A DNA stretch of 35,012 nt from Planctomycetaceae bacterium (GTDB taxonomy: Bacteria; Planctomycetota; Planctomycetia; Pirellulales; Pirellulaceae), in the NCBI GenBank assembly GCA_012959465.1, contig DUDC01000316.1, positions 1-35,012 on the forward strand. Reading direction: 5' to 3'. Below, in pieces: positions 24,839 through 34,508 of this stretch. A program made the translations under genes and the position numbers. Below the pieces are notes generated by a model. That model was given only the letters and a program-made list of their open reading frames with translations, was not told the origin of the DNA and made no database searches. Position 1 is the stretch's first letter; each line of letters starts with the position of its first letter.

Positions 24839-26209
24839 ATGGAATCCGAAGAAAAATCTGACGGTAGCGATGAACCTGAGAATAGTGACGCCGCTCCACC
24901 GAACCTCGCTTGGCTACGCGCAGCCCAGAAAGTGCGTGAATTCCCGAAGACGGCGGGTGTCTATTTGATGAAGGACGCCGCAGGGCGGACGATCTATGTG
25001 GGGAAGGCCAAGAACCTGCGATCTCGCGCGGGTAGTTACTTTCTGAAAAACGCGTCCGAAGAACAGCGCACCGCGACTTGGATCCACGAAATCCACGATG
25101 TCGATTACGTTGAATGTGACAGTGAAGTCGACGCTGTCTTGGTCGAGTCCCGTCTGATCAAAGACATCCAACCGAAATACAACAAGGAACTCAAGGACGA
25201 CAAAACATTTCCGTATTTGATGATCACCACACGCGAGGACTACCCGCGCGTCGAGGTGACGCGTGAGCCGCGGTCAAGTGGTGTTAAGTTGTACGGCCCT
25301 TTTGCTAGCGCGGGCGCGCTCCGAGGGGCTGTGCAGGTACTGCAACGAATCTTTCAGTTCCGTACCTGCTCTCTTGACATCGACGCCAGCGACGAAAAAT
25401 GGCAATGGTTTCGTCCCTGCCTATTGGCCAGCATTCACCAGTGCACCGCACCCTGCAATTTGCAAATCTCCAAGCAGGACTACCGAAACGACATCCGAAA
25501 ACTGCAGATGTACCTGGACGGTAAAAAGCACGATCTGGTCGACCAAATGCGTGAAGAAATGGCGGTGGCTTCCACAAAACTCGAATACGAGACGGCGGCT
25601 CGATTGCGAGATGAGATCGAGATGCTGCTTTCGTTAGACAAACGAGGCGACATTGACACGCACGCGCAGCCAGAAGTCTTTTATACAGACCCCAAAAAGG
25701 GACTCGCTGGACTGAAAAAACTATTCGGTTTGAGCAATGCACCGCGAACGATTGAGGGAATCGATATCGCCCACCTCGGCGGTGGACAGACAGTCGCTAG
25801 TGTCGTGCAGTTCTTGGACGGGCTACCATTTAAACCTGGCTATCGACGCTACAAGATTCGCCTGGTAAAGGGAATCGACGACTACCGAAGTATCCACGAG
25901 GTCGTTGCCCGACGGTACAAGCGACTCAGCGACGAAGGTGAGACTTTTCCCGACCTGCTACTTATCGATGGCGGCAAGGGTCAACTGAATGCAGCTCTAT
26001 CAGCATTTCAAGCCCTTGATATCCAGCCCCCATTCCTGCTTTCGCTAGCCAAGAAAGAGGAGGAGATTTTCCTCCCCGGGCAGACGGAGTCGGTGCGGCC
26101 CAGTCGCCACGCATTTTCGTTGAGACTGCTTCAATACGTACGTGATGAAGCCCATCGTTTTGCGCAGTACTACCATCACATCCTCCGCCGTAAAGCGACC
26201 ATGGAATAG
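24839..26209 (+). CDS. uvrC: UvrC, excinuclease ABC subunit C, compact form without the C-terminal HhH domain
   Basis: 456 residues, against about 610 in E. coli. With UvrAB it cuts the damaged strand on both sides. Present: the GIY-YIG nuclease for the 3' cut (GVYLMKDAAGRTIYVGK, 40-56; E103), four cysteines (C177, C194, C202, C206) that match the Fe-S site of the family, the UVR motif that binds UvrB (about 225-262), and the RNase H-like nuclease for the 5' cut with D309 (GIDIAHLGG), D377 (LLIDGGKGQ) and H439 (RDEAHRFA). The protein ends 17 residues after H439, so the tandem helix-hairpin-helix DNA-binding domain is missing, and the linker between UVR and RNase H is much shorter than usual. 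No frameshift is evident; the stop is clean. No strong ribosome binding site before ATG 24839. Confidence 0.93.
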   Translation: MESEEKSDGSDEPENSDAAPPNLAWLRAAQKVREFPKTAGVYLMKDAAGRTIYVGKAKNLRSRAGSYFLKNASEEQRTATWIHEIHDVDYVECDSEVDAVLVESRLIKDIQPKYNKELKDDKTFPYLMITTREDYPRVEVTREPRSSGVKLYGPFASAGALRGAVQVLQRIFQFRTCSLDIDASDEKWQWFRPCLLASIHQCTAPCNLQISKQDYRNDIRKLQMYLDGKKHDLVDQMREEMAVASTKLEYETAARLRDEIEMLLSLDKRGDIDTHAQPEVFYTDPKKGLAGLKKLFGLSNAPRTIEGIDIAHLGGGQTVASVVQFLDGLPFKPGYRRYKIRLVKGIDDYRSIHEVVARRYKRLSDEGETFPDLLLIDGGKGQLNAALSAFQALDIQPPFLLSLAKKEEEIFLPGQTESVRPSRHAFSLRLLQYVRDEAHRFAQYYHHILRRKATME

Positions 26210-26303
26210 CGGTTAGCTCAGTCGATCCGGAAGAAGATGCGAGCGATTCGGAAATAGTCACTCGACATGAGCGCTGCCACAAACGGCGATTGGTACTAGC
26301 GGA

Positions 26304-26359
26304 CTCTTCGTGACTTTGTGTCTTTGTGTGATGCTCTTATTGATGTCTCACGCGAAGAG
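26304..26359. repeat. Imperfect inverted repeat, copy B of a two-copy intergenic element
   Basis: CTCTTCGTGA (26304-26313) pairs with TCACGCGAAGAG (26348-26359), leaving two bases bulged. The stretch ACTTTGTGTCTTTGTGTGAT at 26313-26332 resembles 4445-4464. It lies between the convergent uvrC and ketoacyl synthase genes and could act as a terminator in both directions. Confidence 0.6.
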
Positions 26360-26411
26360 ACGAAGCAACAAAGGAAGGCGAATTAGACGGCGGACATCGA
26401 CGTCTTCGGTG

Positions 26412-27674
26412 CTAAGCCGCGCGACGCACTGGTGACGCGTCGGTGTATTCAAAACCGAGATGTTGCGCATCCCAACGTCGCAACACCACAGCCATTAGAT
26501 GGCCGCCAAATGCCAACGAGAGTTTCAACGCATATTGAAATCGACGTCGCTTTCCGGACTGAGGTAGGCAGTCAAACTGGCATTCAGGATCAAGCGAAGT
26601 GACATTCATGGTCGGTGGCGCAAACCCGTCACGCATTGCTAAAAGCGTGACGGCCAATTCGGCTCCCCCCGCAGCGTTGACCATGTGACCCAACATCGAC
26701 TTCGACGAACTAACGTACAACTCCGAGACGTGGCGGCCAAAAACGGTTGCCAAAGCACGCATCTCTGCCAAGTCGTTCTGCTCTGTGCCTGTGCCGTGAG
26801 AACTGACGTAGCCAACCTCGGCAGGTGATATACCGGCTCGATCGAGTGCCGTACGAATCGCGTAGACCAATGCTTCGCTTTCTTTATCCAAACCGGTGAC
26901 GTGATGCGCGTCACCAACCAGACAACTCGATACCAGTTCGGCATAGATCCGCACGCCTTCGCGACGCACGGCGTGACTCAGTTTTTCCAACACCAAAACA
27001 GCACCGCCTTCGCCCATCACAAATCCATTGCGATTAACATCGTACGGTCGACAAGCCTCGTTTGGGTTTTCCGCGGTTGCCAACACACGCATCTTGCGGA
27101 AGCCGGCTGCAAAAATAGGGTCGATTGCATCGGCTCCACCAGCGATAGCAATGTCACATTGCCCGTCTCGAATCGACCGCGCCGCGGCAAGGACGCTTAC
27201 AAGACTGCTAGCGCAGGCCGTCGAATGACTGAGACGCGGTCCGCCAAGGCCGTACAAATTCGGGATGTGCGAAGCGGTCGAATTCGGAAGCCATTGAGTG
27301 TGCCAGGGGACCAACGAGCTGTCATTACATCTGCCTCTGTCACGAAGCCAACGGGTATCGCCAACGTGGGCGTTTAAGGACGAGCCAAACCGAGAACGGT
27401 CGACTTTGTCCCACTGAATGCGAGCATCCGAAATCGCTTCGGCTGCCGCTGACTCACACATGGGGAGCACTTTCAATCGTCCAGCCGTGTGAGGAATGTC
27501 GACTTCCGCACAGATCACTTTGCCGGTCGAGATGCCACAACACTCATCCATGAAACGCATGTTGCGTTCGCCGTTTCGCATCGCCTCCCATGTAGTCTCA
27601 CGGGTCTTTCCGACAGACGTTATCAGCCCAATTCCGGTAATGACGATGGGGTCTTCGGTCTGTCGTATTTGCAT
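26412..27674 (-). CDS. Beta-ketoacyl-ACP synthase II-like protein
   Basis: 420 residues of the KAS I/II thiolase fold. The triad is complete: C154 in STACASS, H293 in SSHGTGTEQND and H330 in KSMLGHMVNAAGG; SLAFGGH near the end is the usual FGG loop. Elongates acyl-ACP with malonyl-ACP. No other fatty-acid gene (fabD, fabG, acpP) is next to it, so it may be a second, specialised copy rather than the main FabF; for that reason I give no symbol. The frame stays open upstream to 27851, but ATG 27674 has GGAGG 8 bases before it and starts right before the conserved PIVITGIG. Confidence 0.9.
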   Translation of the reverse strand: MQIRQTEDPIVITGIGLITSVGKTRETTWEAMRNGERNMRFMDECCGISTGKVICAEVDIPHTAGRLKVLPMCESAAAEAISDARIQWDKVDRSRFGSSLNAHVGDTRWLRDRGRCNDSSLVPWHTQWLPNSTASHIPNLYGLGGPRLSHSTACASSLVSVLAAARSIRDGQCDIAIAGGADAIDPIFAAGFRKMRVLATAENPNEACRPYDVNRNGFVMGEGGAVLVLEKLSHAVRREGVRIYAELVSSCLVGDAHHVTGLDKESEALVYAIRTALDRAGISPAEVGYVSSHGTGTEQNDLAEMRALATVFGRHVSELYVSSSKSMLGHMVNAAGGAELAVTLLAMRDGFAPPTMNVTSLDPECQFDCLPQSGKRRRFQYALKLSLAFGGHLMAVVLRRWDAQHLGFEYTDASPVRRAA

Positions 27675-27796
27675 CCAGCACACCTCCACACAATTTGGTC
27701 GGACGGTGATACCAAAACAACGAAGCGACGGCGAGACGACTTTTTTCACCCGAGATCGCACGAACCCGCAATTTCCACGTGAATTCGATAAAACAC

Positions 27797-27824
27797 TTGC
27801 ATGCCGGACCGATAATGCTAGAAT
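27797..27824 (+). promoter_or_regulatory. Sigma70-type promoter candidate for mraZ
   Basis: TTGCAT (27797-27802) and TAGAAT (27819-27824), 16 bases apart, about 115 bases before the mraZ start. Just downstream, TGGG (27836-27839) and CCCA (27847-27850) form an inverted pair; TGGG is the core of known MraZ boxes, but those are direct repeats, so self-control is only a guess. Confidence 0.4.
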
Positions 27825-27937
27825 TCCACCTGGATTGGGTGTGTATCCCACAATTTAGATCTTTTTTTTACTCTTTTGGGCTGATTTCCCTGACGCCACC
27901 GGATGGCGTGAAGACAGCTTCTCGACGGGCTATTTTC

Positions 27938-28417
27938 ATGACCTCCGAAAAGAACCTACTGATAGGAGAATTTCGCCGAACCCTTGATGAGCGACATCGT
28001 CTCTCACTCCCCCCCAACCTGCTAGAGGACCTCGCTGACCAACCGTGCATCCTTGCCAAGGAGCGGCCCGGTGCCCTCAGCCTCTGGAACGCCAACAGTT
28101 GGCAAACTCGACTGGATTCAGGCGTTCAGTTGGTGCAGTCCAAGATGCAGGCAGGACGGCTGGAAGGGCGGCTGCCGCAAGTTCAACAACTCGGTCGATT
28201 GCTCTCGACGCGTCACTGTGAAGTCCAGTTGGCTGGTCGAGGCCGCTTGACGATTCCGGAGGGGTTTCGTGAGTTCTTGGGCGTCGAACCGGGGGGAGAA
28301 TTAATGACGGTCGGCGCAGCAATTTGCGTCGAAATCTGGAGTGTTAGTCGGTGGATCGAATACGTCGACAGCCATATCGTCGATTTTCACTCCCTGTTTC
28401 AAGGACTCGCCGATTGA
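27938..28417 (+). CDS. mraZ: MraZ-like transcription factor (two SpoVT-AbrB domains)
   Basis: 159 residues, close to the 152 of E. coli MraZ. Two swapped-hairpin DNA-binding repeats are visible: GEFRRTLDERHRLSLPPNLLEDL (residues 9-31) and AGRGRLTIPEGFREFLGVEPG (about 98-118). In other bacteria MraZ sits first in the division and cell wall (dcw) cluster, which it controls. Here there is no rsmH/mraW, ftsL or ftsI behind it: a terminator and a convergent DUF1844 gene follow. That fits a lineage with a dissolved dcw cluster. ATG 27938 is chosen because the fold begins right after it; a frame open from 27779 would add 53 residues without homology. The ribosome binding site is weak. Confidence 0.82.
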   Translation: MTSEKNLLIGEFRRTLDERHRLSLPPNLLEDLADQPCILAKERPGALSLWNANSWQTRLDSGVQLVQSKMQAGRLEGRLPQVQQLGRLLSTRHCEVQLAGRGRLTIPEGFREFLGVEPGGELMTVGAAICVEIWSVSRWIEYVDSHIVDFHSLFQGLAD

Positions 28418-28475
28418 ACGATCTCAGCAAACAGGAAATCACGAGCCCGAGCCGCACGGCAAGGGCATGAAAATA

Positions 28476-28584
28476 CGCTTTGCAAGCAAGATGGCAGGAG
28501 CCACGGTTAGACCACTGCATGGGGATGCGTGTCGCCGAATGAGTGTTAGCAAGGACGCTCCTTGCTTGCAAAGCGTTGTTTTTT
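28476..28584 (+). terminator. Terminator region after mraZ with two competing hairpins
   Basis: CGCTTTGCAAGCAAG (28476-28490) is a perfect inverted copy of 28561-28575, 70 bases apart, followed by TTTTTT (28579-28584). The same right arm also takes part in a local hairpin: AGCAAGG (28548-28554) with CCTTGCT (28560-28566) around a five-base loop. The two cannot form at once; only the long one abuts the T-run. Confidence 0.6.
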
Positions 28585-28703
28585 CCTGATCTCTCGCCGA
28601 CGCGGCGGGTTGATATCTCGCCCACGTCGCTGTCGCGACGGTCCCGCCACTTCGTAACGCGACGCCGGACCAAGACACCTGACGCAACCACTTCCATTCT
28701 CAG

Positions 28704-29150
28704 CTACTTCGCCACGGAGATGAACACCATCCGTAGCTCCTGCAGCGTCTGATTGAGAAACTGCTGTTCGTCATCGTCCAGATTGCCCTTGGTCTTCTCC
28801 TCGAGCACGGCCATCGTATCGATCTGGTGTTTTGCCCAGCGAATTAACTCCGGCGCCGAGGCGGCATCCTCACCCTCCTCCGGAGTGCCTTCGCCCGTCT
28901 TGACCGCGATCGCCTGCTGTAACGCCATCATCGCTTGACTGGCGAGCATTTGAACCAACAGCAGGAAACTGGCTGGCGGAATCGCATGATCTGCCGGTTG
29001 CGACTGGGGCTTGTCGGACGCAGTGGGTTCCGACGCAGGCTCACCCGTTTCGGCCTCCTGTTGCCGCAATTGCTCTCGCTCGGTCTGAACTCTCGTCTTC
29101 CAGTCTTCATCGATGATGATTTCTGGCGTTTCCTCGTCTGCGTTACTCAT
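28704..29150 (-). CDS. DUF1844 domain protein
   Basis: 148 residues. The N-terminal half is acidic and disordered; residues 80-148 match DUF1844: PPASFLLLVQMLASQAMMALQ, HQIDTMAVLEEKTKGNLDDDEQQFLNQTLQELRMVF. Function unknown; the hydrophobic helix may lie at the membrane. It comes 50 bases behind pyrG on the same strand, so kdsB, pyrG and this gene probably form one operon. The start is clear (ATG 29150). Confidence 0.9.
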   Translation of the reverse strand: MSNADEETPEIIIDEDWKTRVQTEREQLRQQEAETGEPASEPTASDKPQSQPADHAIPPASFLLLVQMLASQAMMALQQAIAVKTGEGTPEEGEDAASAPELIRWAKHQIDTMAVLEEKTKGNLDDDEQQFLNQTLQELRMVFISVAK

Positions 29151-29200
29151 CTGAACGAATCCTCTTGAGGGTCCAATATGATCAGAATACGAGATGCCGG

Positions 29201-31719
<2,519 letters not shown>

Positions 31720-31960
31720 GAGTCGTCCTCTACGGCTGTCAGGCCTATCGGCCCCTTGCGTAAACGCCCCAACTTCGTTCGATCACCGTGGTCGTCCGCA
31801 AATTGCAGCAAACACAAAGTTCACTTTAGGTTAGACCAAGTGTGCAGCGAGAAAGGTTACAGCGGAACGTCCCGGTAGGCTAGTGGCTCAGTATCGGACT
31901 CATCGATACCCACTCGTTCGACGGATGGGCAGCAGAACTCACAAAACAAGAACACGTCCT

Positions 31961-32170
31961 ATGGCGACGAACAACGGCGACCGAGACTTGCTACAACGTG
32001 GAATTGCGTTGCAAAAATCGGGGCAACTCGAAAAAGCGGCCGCACTCTACGACCAGGTACTCGAGCAGGACCCTCAACACCCTGATGCTCTCCATTTGTT
32101 GGGTCTTGTGAACGCGAATCAAGGCCGGATGTTGCCGACGCGGCGTGCTACACGTATCGAGCAGAGTTAA
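31961..32170 (+). pseudogene. Truncated TPR protein, N-terminal remnant
   Basis: 69 residues starting MATNNGDRDLLQRGIALQKS. One full TPR is clear (AAALYDQVLEQDPQHPDALHLLGLVNANQG), in the form seen at the start of TPR-sulfotransferase or SPINDLY-type glycosyltransferase proteins, which usually have many repeats and a catalytic domain. After NANQG the reading changes to MLPTRRATRIEQS and stops. The other two frames do not restore a TPR, and only 50 bases remain before the convergent rlmN-like gene. So the rest is deleted. It could still make a short peptide. No good ribosome binding site. Confidence 0.6.
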
Positions 32171-32221
32171 AAACACACTTTAGGTGACAGTGATCTTCGA
32201 ACGAACGAACGGTCATCTTGC

Positions 32222-33316
32222 CTAGTCGCTTGTCACCAGCTGTCCACAGGCCGCGGCAATATCCTGTCCTTGAGAGTGGCGGACAGTCACGATAAACCCC
32301 TCATTACGCAAGCATTTGGCAAATCGATCTCGAACGTCCCTCGGTGACGTTGTCCAGGGCAATCCATCGATGGGATTGTACGGGATGAGGTTGATGTGGA
32401 CGCGAAGGTTCTCAAGGAATTTGCCGAGCAGCACAGCGTGCTCGAGCGAATCATTGACGCGATCGAGCATTAGATACTCAATCATCACTGGCCGTCCGGT
32501 CGCCACCATTTCTTTCAACACCGGTCGAAGTTCGGAGAGCGGGGCCGTTTTGCCGAGCGGGATCAACTCGGCCCGCTGCTCTTGATCTGCTGAATGTAGG
32601 CTTAGTGCCAAAGAGGTATTCGGAAACCGCCGGCTGAAACGGAGCATGGCATCGGGAACCCCAACGGTTGACACCATGACACGTCGTGGCGAAAAGTTGA
32701 ACATCCGTGGATCTTGCAATACCTCAAGTGCGGCATAAAGCGCGGTTTCGTTGTGTAGTGGTTCGCCCATTCCCATGAAAACGACGTTGCGAAGTTGTTC
32801 ACCCGTTGTTCGCATCCGTTGGCGAAAATGTAGGACCTGATCCAAGATCTCGGCGGTTGCCAATTGGCGTGATAGGCCCATCTGACCGGTGGCACAAAAA
32901 TGGCAGCGCGCCGCGCAACCGACCTGGGACGAGACACACAGCGTCCGGCGTCGACTCGTTCCTCGAATCAGAACGGTCTCAAACGAGAATGTTTCCGAGG
33001 AAAATGCGTCCGTGGTTCGACACGTGAATAGGGCTTTCTCAGAAGCATCGGCGACCGATGATACCACGACGGGAAGCGGCAACGAGTGAAGCCGGAATCG
33101 GTCGACGACGGCCGAGCGAATGTGGTCGGGCAACATAGCTACGGCGTTGGCATCGCTGCGTCCCTCGACAAACAACGCATAACGAAATCGCTTGAGATGG
33201 TACGGATCCCACCGGCACACGCGAAAAAAACGGTCCATCGCCATGCGGTCGCATACTGAGTCTTCAGCAATACGAACGGATACGCTGTCGTCAATTCGGT
33301 TTGTGGTCACTGGCAC
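32222..33316 (-). CDS. rlmN: RlmN/Cfr-family radical SAM methyltransferase
   Basis: 364 residues. C134, C138 and C141 (CAARCHFCATG) bind the 4Fe-4S cluster; GMGEPLHN, STVGVP, SLHSADQEQRAELIP and the C-terminal GQDIAAACGQL with catalytic C357 are the family signature. Acts on C2 of A2503 in 23S rRNA (and some tRNA in RlmN) by a mechanism with a methylated cysteine. The N-terminal 90 residues are less like E. coli RlmN, so a Cfr-like relative (C8 methylation) cannot be excluded; RlmN is the more likely. It begins with GTG 33316, only 12 bases after the stop of the broken panD on the same strand, with no good ribosome binding site. Confidence 0.88.
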   Translation of the reverse strand: MPVTTNRIDDSVSVRIAEDSVCDRMAMDRFFRVCRWDPYHLKRFRYALFVEGRSDANAVAMLPDHIRSAVVDRFRLHSLPLPVVVSSVADASEKALFTCRTTDAFSSETFSFETVLIRGTSRRRTLCVSSQVGCAARCHFCATGQMGLSRQLATAEILDQVLHFRQRMRTTGEQLRNVVFMGMGEPLHNETALYAALEVLQDPRMFNFSPRRVMVSTVGVPDAMLRFSRRFPNTSLALSLHSADQEQRAELIPLGKTAPLSELRPVLKEMVATGRPVMIEYLMLDRVNDSLEHAVLLGKFLENLRVHINLIPYNPIDGLPWTTSPRDVRDRFAKCLRNEGFIVTVRHSQGQDIAAACGQLVTSD

Positions 33317-33328
33317 TCTTGTCGCACT

Positions 33329-33538
33329 TCACTCGAGAATGCGGTTCAGTTCATCGACACGATACACCCGTGGAGTGTGGTCTGAAAGTTCCGATTCTTC
33401 GTAGACGGCATAACTAACGATAATCACCAGATCCCCTGACGCGACAGAATATGCTGTCACCCCATTGATGCAAATCGTAGTCGAATCCGTTCGCGGCGGG
33501 GAGACGTTGCGGGGCGAATCTCGCGGCGAAGCATGTAG
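33329..33538 (-). pseudogene. panD: panD remnant (aspartate 1-decarboxylase, C-terminal half only)
   Basis: Read from the - strand the frame gives DSTTICINGVTAYSVASGD, then LVIIVSYAVYEESELSDHTP, then RVYRVDELNRILE and a stop at 33329-33331. This is the end of PanD (compare the family pattern ..INGAAA..v..GD.VIIiSYa.......pRvv.vD..N.I). The first half, with the Gly-Ser self-cleavage site that makes the pyruvoyl group, is missing: upstream is unrelated sequence and an in-frame TGA at 33539-33541, and no start codon lies before the homology. None of the other frames up to 33840 shows it. So PanD cannot be active from here. A palindrome sits at the break. Confidence 0.75.
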
Positions 33539-33539
33539 T

Positions 33540-33556
33540 CACAGGCGCAGCCTGTG
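33540..33556. repeat. Perfect small palindrome at the break in panD
   Basis: CACAGGC-GCA-GCCTGTG: 7-bp arms, 3-base loop, flanked by GTCAC on the left and GTGAC on the right within 10 bases. The same size class (7-bp arms, 3-base loop) occurs at 24572-24588 with a different sequence. Confidence 0.75.
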
Positions 33557-33866
33557 GATTACGTGACCGGCAGCTATCCGGTCGACGCGTTCGCTGTCAC
33601 GGCAGGTGTCGTTAGAGGATTCGCATCGCGGTTGCAACACGCGTTCCCTGAGCTGACACCCACGACTACATGCATGGCCGCATTCGCGGCCGTGTTTTTC
33701 AACTGTCGCCCCAAGTGGAAAAAACGCTTCCTCCAAGGACCATTTCGGGTCACTTTTGGCGAACGTGACCTACGGCCCCACCAAAGAGGGGTTTCTCGCT
33801 GAGCACCCTTTCTCGCTACAATAGAACCCGTGTGGTCCCATGACTCGAGTCGTTCGAGGTGCAAAG
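33557..33866. other. Gene-free stretch between the panD remnant and the FHA-like gene
   Basis: About 300 bases with open frames on both strands but no recognisable protein. It contains a terminator-like hairpin at 33673-33699 and should carry the promoter of the FHA-like gene. Confidence 0.45.
33673..33699 (+). terminator. Orphan intrinsic terminator on the + strand
   Basis: GGCCGC (33676-33681) pairs with GCGGCC (33686-33691) around ATTC, extended by three outer pairs (one a G-T wobble), and TTTTT follows at 33695-33699. The form is good, yet no + strand gene lies upstream for over 1.5 kb other than the TPR remnant. Confidence 0.5.
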
Positions 33867-34496
33867 ATGGCTTCCGTCGTCATCAAAATTAAAAACCGTT
33901 CCAAGCATGCCGTCGAGAAAGGCGGTAAACCGATCAAACGCGAAGGCGAAAAACTGTATTTGATCGGGGCTTCTTCCAAAGCGTGTGTCTGTTGCAAAGT
34001 GGCCGGCCTGATTTCAAAACACGGCGTGATCCGCGTGCGTGGAAACGAAGTCACTCTCCATGATCTGGCAAAACAGGGCGACGTTAAGGTCAACGATGAC
34101 ATCGTCAAAGGCTCTGCCCGTCTCCTCGCCGGAGACCGTTTGACAATTGGTAAACTAGTTCTCGAGATCGGGATTCACCGCAAAGGAGAACCGGAAGTCA
34201 AATCGGGACTGCCCTCCGATTCGGACGCCGAGATTAGTGCTTGGTTGATGGAAGAAGACGAAAAAGAGCGAACCAAACGCATGGCGGATCCGACGGCAAG
34301 AGCGCACAAGGTGGATACGACTCAAATGAAGTCGGGGCCAGCCGAAGTTCCCAAAGAATTGCCGCAGCAACCGGTGCTTCGTCCAGAAACAACGGGTGAA
34401 GATGCGGACAAGAACTCGGCCACAGACAAAGATTCAGTCACCGCTGCGGAAGACGTTCTCAGCCAGAAATTCAAGGAGTTCAATCTTCGACGTTAA
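33867..34496 (+). CDS. FHA-like domain protein, degenerate
   Basis: 209 residues. Residues 30-105 follow the FHA beta sandwich: YLIGASSKACVCCKV (canonical LIGR...), ISKHGVIRVRGNEVTLHDL (canonical SRRHaxi...ledl), DVKVNDDIVKG and LLAGDRLTIGKLVLEI (canonical L.dGD.i.iG...f.f). The arginine and asparagine that bind phosphothreonine in classic FHA domains are not conserved, so binding may be lost or altered. Residues 120-209 are charged and disordered. Probably a signalling or scaffold protein. ATG 33867 is chosen because GAGG lies 7 bases upstream; ATG 33840 adds nine residues. Confidence 0.7.
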   Translation: MASVVIKIKNRSKHAVEKGGKPIKREGEKLYLIGASSKACVCCKVAGLISKHGVIRVRGNEVTLHDLAKQGDVKVNDDIVKGSARLLAGDRLTIGKLVLEIGIHRKGEPEVKSGLPSDSDAEISAWLMEEDEKERTKRMADPTARAHKVDTTQMKSGPAEVPKELPQQPVLRPETTGEDADKNSATDKDSVTAAEDVLSQKFKEFNLRR

Positions 34497-34508
34497 TTCG
34501 TTCGTTGA

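Noticed and set aside
28439-28697. Open frames of 82-117 residues between mraZ and the DUF1844 gene
   Set aside because: They cross the long inverted repeat and terminator and have no recognisable sequence.
33554-33864. Open frames of 82 and 96 residues on both strands beside panD
   Set aside because: Neither reads as a PanD N-terminus nor as any protein I recognise; no ribosome binding sites.
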